Of a DNA stretch of 64,000 nucleotides, positions 1 through 7,922 are shown in pieces; positions within the stretch are counted from its first letter, which is position 1, and each line of letters begins with the position of its first letter. Source of the DNA: a virus. The notes below the pieces were generated by a model that saw only the letters and a program-made list of their open reading frames with translations, ran no database searches and had not been told where the DNA came from. Made by a program: the position numbers and the translations under genes. The stretch spans positions 23,740-87,739 of the IMG/VR virus record IMGVR_UViG_3300010399_000004. One strand, written 5' to 3'.

Positions 1-212
1 AGAATAATAACTGACGTTTTTCGGTCGTCGTAGGCTTCTTGCATGGCCGCGATGTGATGATGGAAGAGGGTTAAAGCATTTTCCGCTGGAGGGACTGGAA
101 GCATTCTACGCTGATCCTCGTTGAAGGCCGACAGCAACGGCCAAGTAGAAAGGACCGGTGTATGCCGGACGGGGACAATGATGAGCCGGGAGAAGTCTGG
201 AAGTGTGTGCAT
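1..212 (-). CDS. N-terminus of an unrecognised leftward protein, cut by the window edge
   Basis: A minus-strand frame is open from an ATG at 212-210 to the window edge (70 codons). The product begins MHTLPDFSRL and has a polar HHH stretch near residue 50. An AGGA lies 6 nt before the ATG on that strand. I recognise no family. It diverges from the rightward gene at 307, and the gap between them holds the rightward promoter. The open frame and ribosome site are seen; that it is a gene is inferred. Confidence 0.45.
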   Translation of the reverse strand, partial: MHTLPDFSRLIIVPVRHTPVLSTWPLLSAFNEDQRRMLPVPPAENALTLFHHHIAAMQEAYDDRKTSVII

Positions 213-266
213 TCCCCATCCTACGAAAGATTTTTAGGGGATAAAAGGAAAAAGTGAAAATTTCGC

Positions 267-294
267 TTGCAAAAGAAGTATTTTGCCTTAGAAT
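267..294 (+). promoter_or_regulatory. Sigma70-like promoter, very short leader
   Basis: TTGCAA at 267-272 and TAGAAT at 289-294, 16-bp spacer. The ATG of the next gene is 13 nt after the -10, giving a leader of about 6 nt. The stretch CTTGCAAAAGAAGTATTTTG recurs at 46383. Confidence 0.6.
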
Positions 295-306
295 TCATTC
301 ATATTC

Positions 307-552
307 ATGAGCAAGCATAGAATCATACTCCGAACAGTAACAATATCTGAAATCGGTCATCTTGATGGATGGCTTTACAGAGAGCAGGGTATCAAGTATA
401 AAACGGCCATCGGAGCATTCATGGGGATTCGTCGCAGATTTACCAGCATGGCAAAGGATTGTCCTGATGCTGTCATCGTGACCGTTGTTTCTTGGGTGCC
501 GAGGACTTCCGCCGGAAGATTGCTTGTTCAAGCCATCACTGACAGATCGTAG
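307..552 (+). CDS. Small hypothetical protein, 81 aa
   Basis: Basic protein starting MSKHRIILRT with no recognisable domain. First gene after the promoter at 267-294 and head of a run of closely packed rightward genes. The stop TAG is followed directly by a palindrome. Function unknown. Confidence 0.55.
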   Translation: MSKHRIILRTVTISEIGHLDGWLYREQGIKYKTAIGAFMGIRRRFTSMAKDCPDAVIVTVVSWVPRTSAGRLLVQAITDRS

Positions 553-569
553 TTTGAAAACTTTTCAAA
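553..569 (+). repeat. 17-bp palindrome copy 1 (perfect, central C)
   Basis: TTTGAAAACTTTTCAAA fills the gap between a stop at 550-552 and the ATG at 571. Confidence 0.95.
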
Positions 570-570
570 A

Positions 571-843
571 ATGAAACCCGTCTTTTACATATTCACTCAA
601 GCATCGAAAAATGAATTTCGGATCAGAACGGATTCAAGGCAATATTATCCTTCTCTGAGTCATAGTAAAGGCAATACGGTAAAAACGCATCGGGCTGATG
701 TTATGATTGTTATGCAGAACGGGATGTTCATGGTGATCAAAGATAGGTCCGCTCATTTTCTTAGCAAAACAGGAGACGTAAGGGAAATACCCGCCCTTCT
801 TACTGAGATCAATGAATTCTATTTGAAAACTTTTCAAAAATGA
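571..843 (+). CDS. Small hypothetical protein, 90 aa
   Basis: Begins MKPVFYIFTQ. The C-terminal residues LKTFQK are encoded by a copy of the genome-wide palindrome. The TGA overlaps the ATG of the following gene (ATGA at 840-843). No domain recognised. Confidence 0.55.
   Translation: MKPVFYIFTQASKNEFRIRTDSRQYYPSLSHSKGNTVKTHRADVMIVMQNGMFMVIKDRSAHFLSKTGDVREIPALLTEINEFYLKTFQK
822..838 (+). repeat. Palindrome copy 2 (perfect, central C)
   Basis: Lies inside the 3' end of the 571-843 gene, encoding LKTFQ, and ends 1 nt before the next ATG at 840. Confidence 0.95.
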
Positions 844-1556
844 AACTGCTCAAAGCCCCCAATACTTATAAGCCCGGCACCTACGGGGGCTGGATTCTTT
901 CTATGTCGGAATCCAAGAGCAATCATATCCTGCCCAGCTACTACTCTGGAATGGTAAAGCCTAAAGGATTTATTCCCACGCTGCACGATAAGGATGGTCT
1001 GCTTTGGATGTCAGTAACGGTTATGGAGTTGGAGTCTCAGTTTCACCACAACGCAAATGCATTCGGAGACGTGATAGTTGCGGGGGCCGGACTATGCGTG
1101 CTCCCCTTCAACTTGCTCCAGAATCCCAAAGTGAATCACGTAACGATTCTGGAACGCTCTCCGGAGCTTTTTGATTCCTGGGGAGAACTTGTGGGTCTGT
1201 CGCAATGGAAACGGAGCGACAAGCTGACGCTAATCAATGTGGACGCTTTGCAGTGGGAGGGGAAATGTGATGTATTGCTGGCGGATATCTGGCTGGAAAT
1301 TGGGCATGAATCGTTGGAAGGGGATATGGAAACCTTTGTTCGCAGTATCAAGTTTAAGCGAATGATGTGCTGGGGAGCGGAGATTGCCTTTATTCATTGG
1401 GCCACGCAACGGGGTATTAACGCTTTCACGACTAAGGAGCATCACGCAAAGGAATGGAGCCGCCAGACCGGGCATTATGTTTGGCCAGGATTTCACATAG
1501 ACGCAACGAACGCAGCAACAACCGCCCTTACCGGCACAACTTATCCAAGAGCATGA
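840..1556 (+). CDS. Class I SAM-binding (methyltransferase-fold) protein
   Basis: 238 aa. The central part has a Rossmann-type SAM pocket: GDVIVAGAGLCVLPFNLL (near residue 80) resembles motif I, VTILERSPEL resembles the acidic end of strand 2, and CDVLLADIW the strand-4 motif. This is the spermidine-synthase/O-methyltransferase style of fold. There is no DPPY catalytic motif, so a DNA base N-methyltransferase is not indicated. Overlaps its upstream and downstream neighbours by 4 nt. Substrate unknown. Confidence 0.6.
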   Translation: MKLLKAPNTYKPGTYGGWILSMSESKSNHILPSYYSGMVKPKGFIPTLHDKDGLLWMSVTVMELESQFHHNANAFGDVIVAGAGLCVLPFNLLQNPKVNHVTILERSPELFDSWGELVGLSQWKRSDKLTLINVDALQWEGKCDVLLADIWLEIGHESLEGDMETFVRSIKFKRMMCWGAEIAFIHWATQRGINAFTTKEHHAKEWSRQTGHYVWPGFHIDATNAATTALTGTTYPRA

Positions 1557-1813
1557 TTCCAACAGAAGCACAACAGGAAGCCATCGAAGCAGAGGAAAAG
1601 CGGCAAAGAAGTTTGCCCCGAGGCTGGCATCCAATCAAAGAGCTTGTCATAAATAAAAAAGGCAATGGTAATTGGATTTGGTCTGTCTTTTGGTTCTATA
1701 GAAAAGGAGGGTCAAGCTGCGAGAGTGCTTTGGCCTGTAAATCCAAATTCGGGGCGGAAATTCTGGCATGCATGCTTAACGATTCGGGGGTTAAACCTTA
1801 TACATCCCATTAG
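1553..1813 (+). CDS. Hypothetical protein, 86 aa
   Basis: The ATG at 1553 overlaps the preceding TGA (ATGA). A longer reading from 1454 would lie inside the upstream gene and was not chosen. Begins MIPTEAQQEAIEAEEKRQ and has a Trp-rich centre (WIWSVFWFY). Family not recognised. Confidence 0.5.
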   Translation: MIPTEAQQEAIEAEEKRQRSLPRGWHPIKELVINKKGNGNWIWSVFWFYRKGGSSCESALACKSKFGAEILACMLNDSGVKPYTSH

Positions 1814-1814
1814 C

Positions 1815-2444
1815 ATGAAACAGTTCAACCCACCTTCCCTTCCAGATATAGATGTTGACTGTCTGAAAATCATTGCCAAGCGGGGCAATCAGACTTTCCA
1901 TTCATATCTGGACGATAGAATGTTTAGCGTGGCCGCGGCCTGGAATATTATTCTCAATGCACCCCGCCGACCGCTTTGGGCGGATATTGAACCCCTCCTT
2001 CCCGTTCTGCTGGAAGCGGACATTGACCGGGAGTATGCGGAAAATGAATTGCATCCCGGTATGGATACGGTTCCTGCTCTGGTGTATTTGGAAAAGAATG
2101 GGGAGGATCGCATCATTATTCTGGATGGCTGGCATCGTGTGTGGAATTGGTATAAACGGGGCGAGGATTGCTTACCCTGCTTTGTTTTGGAGCCGGGGGA
2201 AGCCGATGCTGCGGAGATTACAAGAGAACAGGGTGTAGCTCTTTGTTTGCCTTACCAGAAGGACTCAGAGACTCGTAATCATATGTCTCGTATCGTTTCT
2301 CGTAAGCTCAAAGCCGACCGCAGCGCGATTCATGAAATTATTTGCGGCGTTTTGGATGGGCAGGGAATATCCTGGGCAGCTACTACTGCAATCCGGAGAG
2401 GTATTGATCCCTATGCTTTGATTAATACATTGGCAAGCATCTAA
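1815..2444 (+). CDS. Protein with a ParB/sulfiredoxin-like DGxHR motif, 209 aa
   Basis: Start chosen at ATG 1815, just after the upstream stop. The segment IIILDGWHRVWNWYK resembles the DGxHR turn of the ParB/sulfiredoxin nuclease fold, in which a phage protein often reads a residue list before a Cys or His nucleophile. The rest is unrecognised. A degraded ParB-like fold is the best guess; another ParB-like gene lies at 11510. Confidence 0.5.
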   Translation: MKQFNPPSLPDIDVDCLKIIAKRGNQTFHSYLDDRMFSVAAAWNIILNAPRRPLWADIEPLLPVLLEADIDREYAENELHPGMDTVPALVYLEKNGEDRIIILDGWHRVWNWYKRGEDCLPCFVLEPGEADAAEITREQGVALCLPYQKDSETRNHMSRIVSRKLKADRSAIHEIICGVLDGQGISWAATTAIRRGIDPYALINTLASI

Positions 2445-2450
2445 ATTTTT

Positions 2451-2843
2451 ATGGCTGATATACCTGAACTCTACCGCCGAATGGCGGAGTTAACTCTGTC
2501 GCACTGTCTCAAGTGCCCCACTAGATGCGCAACCAAGTGTTGCGATCCTGACTACTGTGCAATGGTGCCCAAGATAGCCAATGAGCGGGGGGAGCCAGTG
2601 CCCGCTACTACAGGACACTCCACGTTGCCATATATGGGGCCGTCCGGTTGCGTAGCTCCCCCACACCTGCGCCCCCTTTGCACTCTGCATTTGTGCGATA
2701 TCAACAGCGTGGGCTTTATTCGTAAACCAGCAGACAAAACGGGCCGAAAGGGGCCGGTGGACCTTGATGCCACTAACGATTACTTTGCACTTCGAGAAGA
2801 AATCAATGACGCAGAGTGCGCTAATGTGGAAAATATTATCTAA
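2451..2843 (+). CDS. Cysteine-rich metal-binding protein, 130 aa
   Basis: The N-terminal third has a dense Cys cluster, HCLKCPTRCATKCC followed by DYC, and a second group CTLHLC near residue 78. At least eight cysteines in spaced pairs suggest a zinc or iron-sulfur site. No enzyme motif is visible. Confidence 0.5.
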   Translation: MADIPELYRRMAELTLSHCLKCPTRCATKCCDPDYCAMVPKIANERGEPVPATTGHSTLPYMGPSGCVAPPHLRPLCTLHLCDINSVGFIRKPADKTGRKGPVDLDATNDYFALREEINDAECANVENII

Positions 2844-2853
2844 GTTAAATATC

Positions 2854-3285
2854 ATGAAAATCGAATCCATTTGGTTCAAACCTTCGTTCAATATTTCTTT
2901 TTCGGGGGAGGAGTTGCGGGTAATGATTCACGTTGCGAGTAATCATTACGATGGCACATGCCGCCGGACTGTTATGGAAGAATGGCCGGATGCGTTTTTA
3001 TTGCAAGCTCAGAAAGCAGAGCAAAAGTTTCCTGGTGTGTCTTGTTCTTATTCCTGGAGAGACCTAGATTTGTTGGCCAAGATTCTTACAATTATAAATC
3101 ATGGATGCTTGGAAAGTGAAGCGGACCGTAGACTGGCGGGAGAGCTTTATGCTAAGATCAGCGGATTGATTCGGGAGCACAAAGTCATATCCGCTGAGGA
3201 TTTGAAAAGTTTTCAAATCAAAGCAATAAGGGGAACTCAGAACCCCGCCGAGGCTATACATATAATCAAAGGATTGAATCCATGA
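2854..3285 (+). CDS. Hypothetical protein, 143 aa
   Basis: ATG 2854 is chosen because upstream codons lie inside the preceding gene. Begins MKIESIWFKP. The palindrome at 3201 is read through in frame as DLKSFQIK. Ends in ATGA overlap with the next gene. No domain recognised. Confidence 0.5.
   Translation: MKIESIWFKPSFNISFSGEELRVMIHVASNHYDGTCRRTVMEEWPDAFLLQAQKAEQKFPGVSCSYSWRDLDLLAKILTIINHGCLESEADRRLAGELYAKISGLIREHKVISAEDLKSFQIKAIRGTQNPAEAIHIIKGLNP
3201..3217 (+). repeat. Palindrome copy 3 (perfect, central G)
   Basis: Located within a coding region about 70 nt before its stop; read as LKSFQ. Confidence 0.95.
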
Positions 3286-3818
3286 CTGAGCCAGAAGTAA
3301 GAGAACGATTACTGGCCGCTCGCCGGGCAGAACTTGAAAAGGCTGCTATCGCTTACGAGTTTCACGCTGCTTCTATTGACCGGGGAAAGCATTCCGTAAT
3401 ACTGGAGAAGCTTTTGGCCACGGCCTACGAATATGGGGCAGCGTATAGAACCCGATTGGGGACTCCGTGCGATAACTGTCCGTGGGTTAGCGAGGTGGGA
3501 AGGAAGGTATTTAATAAGGAGGTAAAGGAAGCGGCGCGGCGGGGGGATGACTTTGTATGCCAGGGGCAAATGACAAGATGCTGGGGGGCTTTCCTATATG
3601 GCTTGGAATTACCTGCCCCCGCTTCCAAAGGTATGAGCATACTGGACCTGGCCGGGGCCGCAGAGGCTATAGGCGCAGCGCATGGGGACTTGGAAGTAGA
3701 ATGCCGGGGAAGTGATGGAGAACCGGCCCCTCTTCTGGATATAAGAGCGGAGCGTAGAAAGGACGGGAAGAAGGGTGCAAAGGTTGTTTTGTTCCTGGAT
3801 AGCGAATTGCCCGATTAA
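3282..3818 (+). CDS. DUF6283-like CxxCPW protein, 178 aa
   Basis: Contains PCDNCPW near residue 63 and a later CQGQMTRCWG, the spaced Cys pattern typical of the DUF6283 phage proteins (HPCxxCPW, then C-rich elements). A clearer relative is encoded at 61959. Starts at an ATGA overlap. Probably binds zinc; role unknown. Confidence 0.55.
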   Translation: MTEPEVRERLLAARRAELEKAAIAYEFHAASIDRGKHSVILEKLLATAYEYGAAYRTRLGTPCDNCPWVSEVGRKVFNKEVKEAARRGDDFVCQGQMTRCWGAFLYGLELPAPASKGMSILDLAGAAEAIGAAHGDLEVECRGSDGEPAPLLDIRAERRKDGKKGAKVVLFLDSELPD

Positions 3819-3828
3819 AAATTTCCCC

Positions 3829-3856
3829 TTGCAAAAAATCCATTCTCACTTAATAT
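3829..3856 (+). promoter_or_regulatory. Sigma70-like promoter giving a leaderless mRNA
   Basis: TTGCAA at 3829-3834, 16-bp spacer, TAATAT at 3851-3856. The ATG at 3863 is 7 nt after the -10, so transcription should begin at or beside the start codon. Confidence 0.6.
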
Positions 3857-3862
3857 ATTCGT

Positions 3863-4141
3863 ATGTTTAAAGGATTCTATCACGGAGAAACAGAAAGCGG
3901 TCTGGCGCGGATACTTAGCCCGCGGGCCGATGGCCGTATTGTCTTTGTCCCTATTGATCGGACTTCACGATTCCGGAAGGTAGCAGTAAAGAATCCGGAG
4001 AAGGACGGAGCCGTATCCCTAAAAGAATGGAAGCCGGGGGGCAAACCATGTCATTGTATTTTCGATGTAGAGGGATGGCTCAAAAACAAGGATGATATGA
4101 AGGGGTTTGATGAAGCTGTTTTCGGAAAGGATTACGTTTGA
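3863..4141 (+). CDS. Hypothetical protein, 92 aa
   Basis: Begins MFKGFYHGET. Basic C-terminal half. Apparently translated from a leaderless transcript. Its TGA stop lies inside palindrome copy 4. Family not recognised. Confidence 0.5.
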   Translation: MFKGFYHGETESGLARILSPRADGRIVFVPIDRTSRFRKVAVKNPEKDGAVSLKEWKPGGKPCHCIFDVEGWLKNKDDMKGFDEAVFGKDYV

Positions 4142-4153
4142 AAACTTTTCAAA
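4137..4153 (+). repeat. Palindrome copy 4 (perfect, central C)
   Basis: Supplies the TGA stop (4139-4141) of the upstream gene and precedes the ATG at 4166. Confidence 0.95.
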
Positions 4154-4165
4154 AGACCAATCATT

Positions 4166-4600
4166 ATGAATGCAGCCCTACGTCCCCCCCGCCGAACTCC
4201 GCCAGCAGCTTTAGCCGCCCTTCCCAAACCACCGCGGAGGGGAAGCCCGATAGCGCTGGAAGTTTACGCAGAGGAGATTCAGCCTGACATACAGCAGGAA
4301 CCGGAACCGGGAATCTTCCCCCTTTGCGGGGGCCTTACGGTTTTTGTTCGCAGGAGTAACAGTCTGGTAGCCAACTTCTCCATGCAGGGGCAAATCGACT
4401 CCCCGGAGCACGCAGAATCGCTTGCAAAGGAAAAGCTGGGCGGGGAGATCAATCTTGTTTGCATCGCCGCGGTGCGCCCCGGAAACCCCAATCTGACGCT
4501 GCCCTACGTAGCCCGCCCTTCTGATCCTTTGGTTACAGAGTTGAAGGAATCGTTTCTACGAATCAATGCGGCCTGCAATGCTTTGGGGTTTAAGAAATAA
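4166..4600 (+). CDS. Hypothetical proline-rich protein, 144 aa
   Basis: The first 35 residues are rich in Pro, Ala and Arg (LRPPRRTPPA), so probably disordered. No recognisable fold afterwards. Confidence 0.45.
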   Translation: MNAALRPPRRTPPAALAALPKPPRRGSPIALEVYAEEIQPDIQQEPEPGIFPLCGGLTVFVRRSNSLVANFSMQGQIDSPEHAESLAKEKLGGEINLVCIAAVRPGNPNLTLPYVARPSDPLVTELKESFLRINAACNALGFKK

Positions 4601-4624
4601 GAGTGGCAAAAGAATGTCATTACA

Positions 4625-4861
4625 ATGAGTAATACAACATCAGACACACCACGCACCGATGCAGCCGCTGACTTTCCAGCAGGTCGGCATTGTGTTGATA
4701 TTAATGTATCAAGAGCGCTAGAAAGAGAACTCTCTAGTCTGCGGGACGCGACAATGGCTCTGATGGAGTGGGCTTCTGGGCCCGGTGGAGACTCATCTGT
4801 TTTACACCGCATCATCGCACAGGCTACTGCCGCTTTAGATAAAAATTCTTCTCCAAGGTAA
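4625..4861 (+). CDS. TPRTDA-family phage protein, 78 aa
   Basis: Starts MSNTTSDTPRTDAAAD and continues into a predicted helix containing ALERELSSLR. The TPRTDA...ARxLEREL pattern is a common small phage family of unknown function. A paralogue at 53652 shares both elements. Confidence 0.6.
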   Translation: MSNTTSDTPRTDAAADFPAGRHCVDINVSRALERELSSLRDATMALMEWASGPGGDSSVLHRIIAQATAALDKNSSPR

Positions 4862-4869
4862 AATGTAAA

Positions 4870-5373
4870 ATGAGTGTTTATGTTGATGGAGAAGAGAACA
4901 GCTTTCGTGGGATGAAAATGTCTCACATGGTTGCCGATACTCTGGACGAGTTACATACTACGGCGGGGTATTTTACGCTAGATGGATTCAACACCATTGC
5001 TTACGTGATGGATGAAGAAAAACTTCCTTTGGACAAGTGGATTCACATAAGCCAGGGGGGAGTATTCGGAGAAGTATGGGAAAAGTTGTTTCAAGGCAGG
5101 GTGCCTATACCCATTTCCCTTTTGCAACTTAGGAACGCTTCCAACGATGTGCGCCATGCGGCCGGGCTTATTATTCTCTTCTTTGAAAAGACGGTGGAAG
5201 AGCGGGTGCCTATTTTCCTAAGAGAACCGGAGACACATCTTCATCCTGCGGAAGCGCGGTGCATAATGGGTATGATAAAAAAACTTCAATATTTCTGCGG
5301 AATTGCTTGCCGCGGGCCAAAGTTCGTCCCTAAACCGGTCCCAAAAGGCAGAAGATTGAATCTTGAAGTTTGA
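4870..5373 (+). CDS. DUF4031-like protein, 167 aa
   Basis: The N-terminus MSVYVDGEENSF...KMSHMVADTLDELH matches the start of DUF4031 proteins (MxVYVD...MSHMxADTxxELH). The C-terminal half contains REPETHLHP, reminiscent of the Walker B region of OLD/RecF-type ATPases, but no P-loop is present. Stop codon TGA is inside palindrome copy 5. Confidence 0.5.
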   Translation: MSVYVDGEENSFRGMKMSHMVADTLDELHTTAGYFTLDGFNTIAYVMDEEKLPLDKWIHISQGGVFGEVWEKLFQGRVPIPISLLQLRNASNDVRHAAGLIILFFEKTVEERVPIFLREPETHLHPAEARCIMGMIKKLQYFCGIACRGPKFVPKPVPKGRRLNLEV

Positions 5374-5385
5374 AAACTTTTCAAA
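5369..5385 (+). repeat. Palindrome copy 5 (perfect, central C)
   Basis: Contains the TGA stop at 5371-5373; the next ATG follows 3 nt later at 5389. Confidence 0.95.
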
Positions 5386-5388
5386 TCT

Positions 5389-5820
5389 ATGAATAAAGAA
5401 GATTGCCCGGATTGCGGGGGGACTGGATATCAATTCTTCCCTACTGTGAATCCAAAAGTTTCGGGGACTCACGCGTGTAAAACCTGCAAAGGGCAATCAG
5501 GTAAGGATTCAGTAGTGAAGAATCAACTGGCCCCAGCCCCTTCTATAGGAGGATTGAATCCCGGCCGTGTTGCGCAGCTTGTTCATGAATTCAAAATAGA
5601 AGTATGGAGATTGAAAGGAAGCATTGAACTGGATACCTGCGGCTGGTATGCTCTTATCTTTGGATGGACTTTGGCGCAGGGGGAAGATTTTGACGATTGC
5701 ATAGCCCTGGCGGAATACATACATGAAAACCTATTAAAACAATGCTCTACTCCAAATCAGAATGCGCAGAAGCCAGGAAAGAATGGGAAACTTCCGGAGG
5801 GCGAGGCTGGAAGTCTATGA
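5389..5820 (+). CDS. DnaJ-type zinc-ribbon protein, 143 aa
   Basis: CPDCGGTGY at residues 6-14 and CKTCKG about 20 residues later form one CxxC pair of the DnaJ zinc-finger kind. The C-terminal two thirds are unrecognised. Small proteins of this kind often bind RNA or partner proteins. Confidence 0.5.
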   Translation: MNKEDCPDCGGTGYQFFPTVNPKVSGTHACKTCKGQSGKDSVVKNQLAPAPSIGGLNPGRVAQLVHEFKIEVWRLKGSIELDTCGWYALIFGWTLAQGEDFDDCIALAEYIHENLLKQCSTPNQNAQKPGKNGKLPEGEAGSL

Positions 5821-6335
5821 GCGCGGATGAACAATCCTTATTGGTTATGGCAACTAATGAAAGAAAGCGAAAACTCCGGGACAGCGTTTTGACGGAGGAA
5901 GTTTTGCGGTCTTTTTGGAATTTGGTCGATAAGAAATATTTCGATAACAAGGAAGGAATATGGGAGGAGAATCATCCCTACGGAACTTGCACCTGGGTAA
6001 ATTCCTCGCCCTTCCGATGGATAGAGAAAGGAGCCAGAACAGTTGAGATTTATGGCGGAGACGAGAAAGCCTGTTCAGATTGTGGATTGACTACTACGCT
6101 GGGAATGATTACCGGGCATGACTGGCTGTTTGTAAGCGGGAGATGGCTTATAGATATATGGGCCTGGGCTTATCTCGGTGCCCCGCAATGTCTATATGAT
6201 CTTTGGGAGCCAACTCACGTGGCATGGGTTGACGTTCTGTATCCAAAGCGATGGGAACGAAACGAGAATGCAGAGAAGTGGTCTGCGTGGTTTGATCTTG
6301 CGGAAAGAGACTGGAATGAGTTATTGTCGAAATGA
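5817..6335 (+). CDS. Hypothetical protein, 172 aa
   Basis: ATG 5817 gives the ATGA overlap used by neighbours; an alternative ATG at 5742 would overlap the upstream gene by 79 nt. Trp-rich, with one CSDCG pair near residue 90. No family recognised. Confidence 0.5.
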   Translation: MSADEQSLLVMATNERKRKLRDSVLTEEVLRSFWNLVDKKYFDNKEGIWEENHPYGTCTWVNSSPFRWIEKGARTVEIYGGDEKACSDCGLTTTLGMITGHDWLFVSGRWLIDIWAWAYLGAPQCLYDLWEPTHVAWVDVLYPKRWERNENAEKWSAWFDLAERDWNELLSK

Positions 6336-6766
6336 AAACCAAACCAAAATTACTAGCTGTTGATTTTGACGGCACTTGCGCGGTTTCCAGATTCCCGAAG
6401 ATAGGGGAACCAGTTCATCTGGCCATTGAATCCCTCCGATTTCTAAAGGAACGGGGCTGGAAGTTAATACTATGGACTGTTCGCAGCGGGCAGACTTTAG
6501 TGGAAGCAATGCAATGGGCATCGGATCGGGGAGTAGAATTCGACAGTGCCAATGTAAACCCGAATCAAGGCCGATGGTCTTCCAGCCAGAAAGCTTACGC
6601 CCCATTTTATGTAGATGACTCGGCGCTGGGCTGTCCCCTTCTTGAAGTCGGGAAAGACGTAATGGTTGATTGGTATTCTATAATGGAAATACTCAATATT
6701 CATTATCCGGAGGAAAGAATCGGGGCTTGGCTTACAAAGAAAATTATAGTGAAATCTAACGAATAA
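6332..6766 (+). CDS. HAD-superfamily hydrolase
   Basis: 144 aa. The N-terminal LLAVDFDGTCAV carries the catalytic DxDGT of HAD phosphatases. ILWTVRSGQ is motif II, and YVDDSALG supplies the acidic metal-binding pair of motif IV. Size and layout match the small phage HAD proteins that dephosphorylate nucleotides or polynucleotide ends. Substrate not determinable here. Confidence 0.7.
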   Translation: MKTKPKLLAVDFDGTCAVSRFPKIGEPVHLAIESLRFLKERGWKLILWTVRSGQTLVEAMQWASDRGVEFDSANVNPNQGRWSSSQKAYAPFYVDDSALGCPLLEVGKDVMVDWYSIMEILNIHYPEERIGAWLTKKIIVKSNE

Positions 6767-6770
6767 CATT

Positions 6771-7016
6771 ATGGGGCTCTATACAGAAAAAATGAAAGAA
6801 GAACAGAAGGCGAAGTCCGATGCCTTTCTCAAGAAGTTATCGGCCGCAGAGCATCCCTCTGCGAAGGTTCCGGACGCGGAAACAAAAAGGTGCATCGGGT
6901 GTTGGGGTAAGAAATGGAGAGTGGACCCGATAACTGGAATTTGTGGATTGTGTTCGCGCTGCAACGGCGCCGGATTCCTCTGCCTGCGGAACCCGTCCAC
7001 AGGGCAGAAGGAATAA
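6771..7016 (+). CDS. Small zinc-finger protein, 81 aa
   Basis: Helical basic N-terminus, then CIGCWGKKW and CGLCSRCNGAGFLC, giving five to six spaced cysteines. Likely a single zinc ribbon. Role unknown. Confidence 0.5.
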   Translation: MGLYTEKMKEEQKAKSDAFLKKLSAAEHPSAKVPDAETKRCIGCWGKKWRVDPITGICGLCSRCNGAGFLCLRNPSTGQKE

Positions 7017-7071
7017 GCTTGCTCCTTTCAGTTTAGTGATTTAGTCTGCGGGTCACTACACACTAATATTT

Positions 7072-7425
7072 ATGGACAGAGAAGAAGCACACCCCCTTCA
7101 TTTGCGTTGCGAAGCTCAGGCCAAAGAGAATTCTGATCTTTGGGTTATCATTGATATCTTGCAGGCCGCATTGCGGCGGACTGAACAATTCATGCCACAG
7201 GATGGAAGGCGGCAGGATGTATTTACCCCGCAAGTTGTATTGGCTTTGTTTGCTCGGCAAACCAGTGTTCCTGCGGGAATGTCTTCTCTGCGGATCAGCC
7301 GTAAGTTTTATAATGAAGAGGGGGATGTTGTAGGAACAGAGTTAAGTCGGGCTGGTTTGAATACACCTTTTGTTATTGGGATTGGCCCTGATTCTCCTTT
7401 GGTTACAAGAATAGAAATTTGTTGA
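7072..7425 (+). CDS. Hypothetical protein, 117 aa
   Basis: Begins MDREEAHPLH. No domain recognised. Separated by 1 nt from the following gene. Confidence 0.45.
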   Translation: MDREEAHPLHLRCEAQAKENSDLWVIIDILQAALRRTEQFMPQDGRRQDVFTPQVVLALFARQTSVPAGMSSLRISRKFYNEEGDVVGTELSRAGLNTPFVIGIGPDSPLVTRIEIC

Positions 7426-7426
7426 T

Positions 7427-7849
7427 ATGAAACTTTCTTCTTTGAATCCCCAATTTTACAGATACGACCGCCGTATGACGGATGTAGAATTATGCGTAGG
7501 GGATCAGGCTACGTGGAGGGAACGGGGATGTCCAACAGAGAAGAAAAAGGAACTGCGGGACTATCGAATTCCTGTAAATAATATAGAGGAAGCCCAATGC
7601 GTATGGTTTCAATGCCCTAAATGTGTGAGGGAAAAGGGAACCGTGGTTGGGTGTCATTTTGTTGAAGTTACTTTTGCTGACAGGGGAGTTCTGCCTGGGC
7701 AGGGAATCAAAAACAAATCGGGGGAGGATATTCGTTGGAACATAAGCGGAACAAACTATAACGATCTTACGGTTACCCCTTCGGTTCTAATCCAAGGAGG
7801 CTGCGGCTGGCATGGATTTATAACCGCGGGCGAGGTTTCCATAATCTGA
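7427..7849 (+). CDS. DUF6527-like protein, 140 aa
   Basis: WFQCPKC near residue 60 and, at the C-terminus, TPSVLIQGGCGWHGFITAGEV. The sequence order resembles DUF6527 phage proteins, where a metal-binding Cys/His end follows a PSI(L) strand. A second member is at 10998. Function unknown. Confidence 0.45.
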   Translation: MKLSSLNPQFYRYDRRMTDVELCVGDQATWRERGCPTEKKKELRDYRIPVNNIEEAQCVWFQCPKCVREKGTVVGCHFVEVTFADRGVLPGQGIKNKSGEDIRWNISGTNYNDLTVTPSVLIQGGCGWHGFITAGEVSII

Positions 7850-7905
7850 CGCTATGCAAAGAAAGTCTTTTAGCTTGAATAGCCGTATCTGTTGTGCTAA
7901 AAGCG

Positions 7906-7922
7906 TTTGAAAACTTTTCAAA
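7906..7922 (+). repeat. Palindrome copy 6 (perfect, central C)
   Basis: The last A of the palindrome is the A of the terS ATG at 7922. Confidence 0.95.

Noticed and set aside
5218-5260. ABC/OLD ATPase suggested by EPETHLHP in the DUF4031-like protein
   Set aside because: No Walker A or signature motif in the 167-aa protein; probably chance resemblance.
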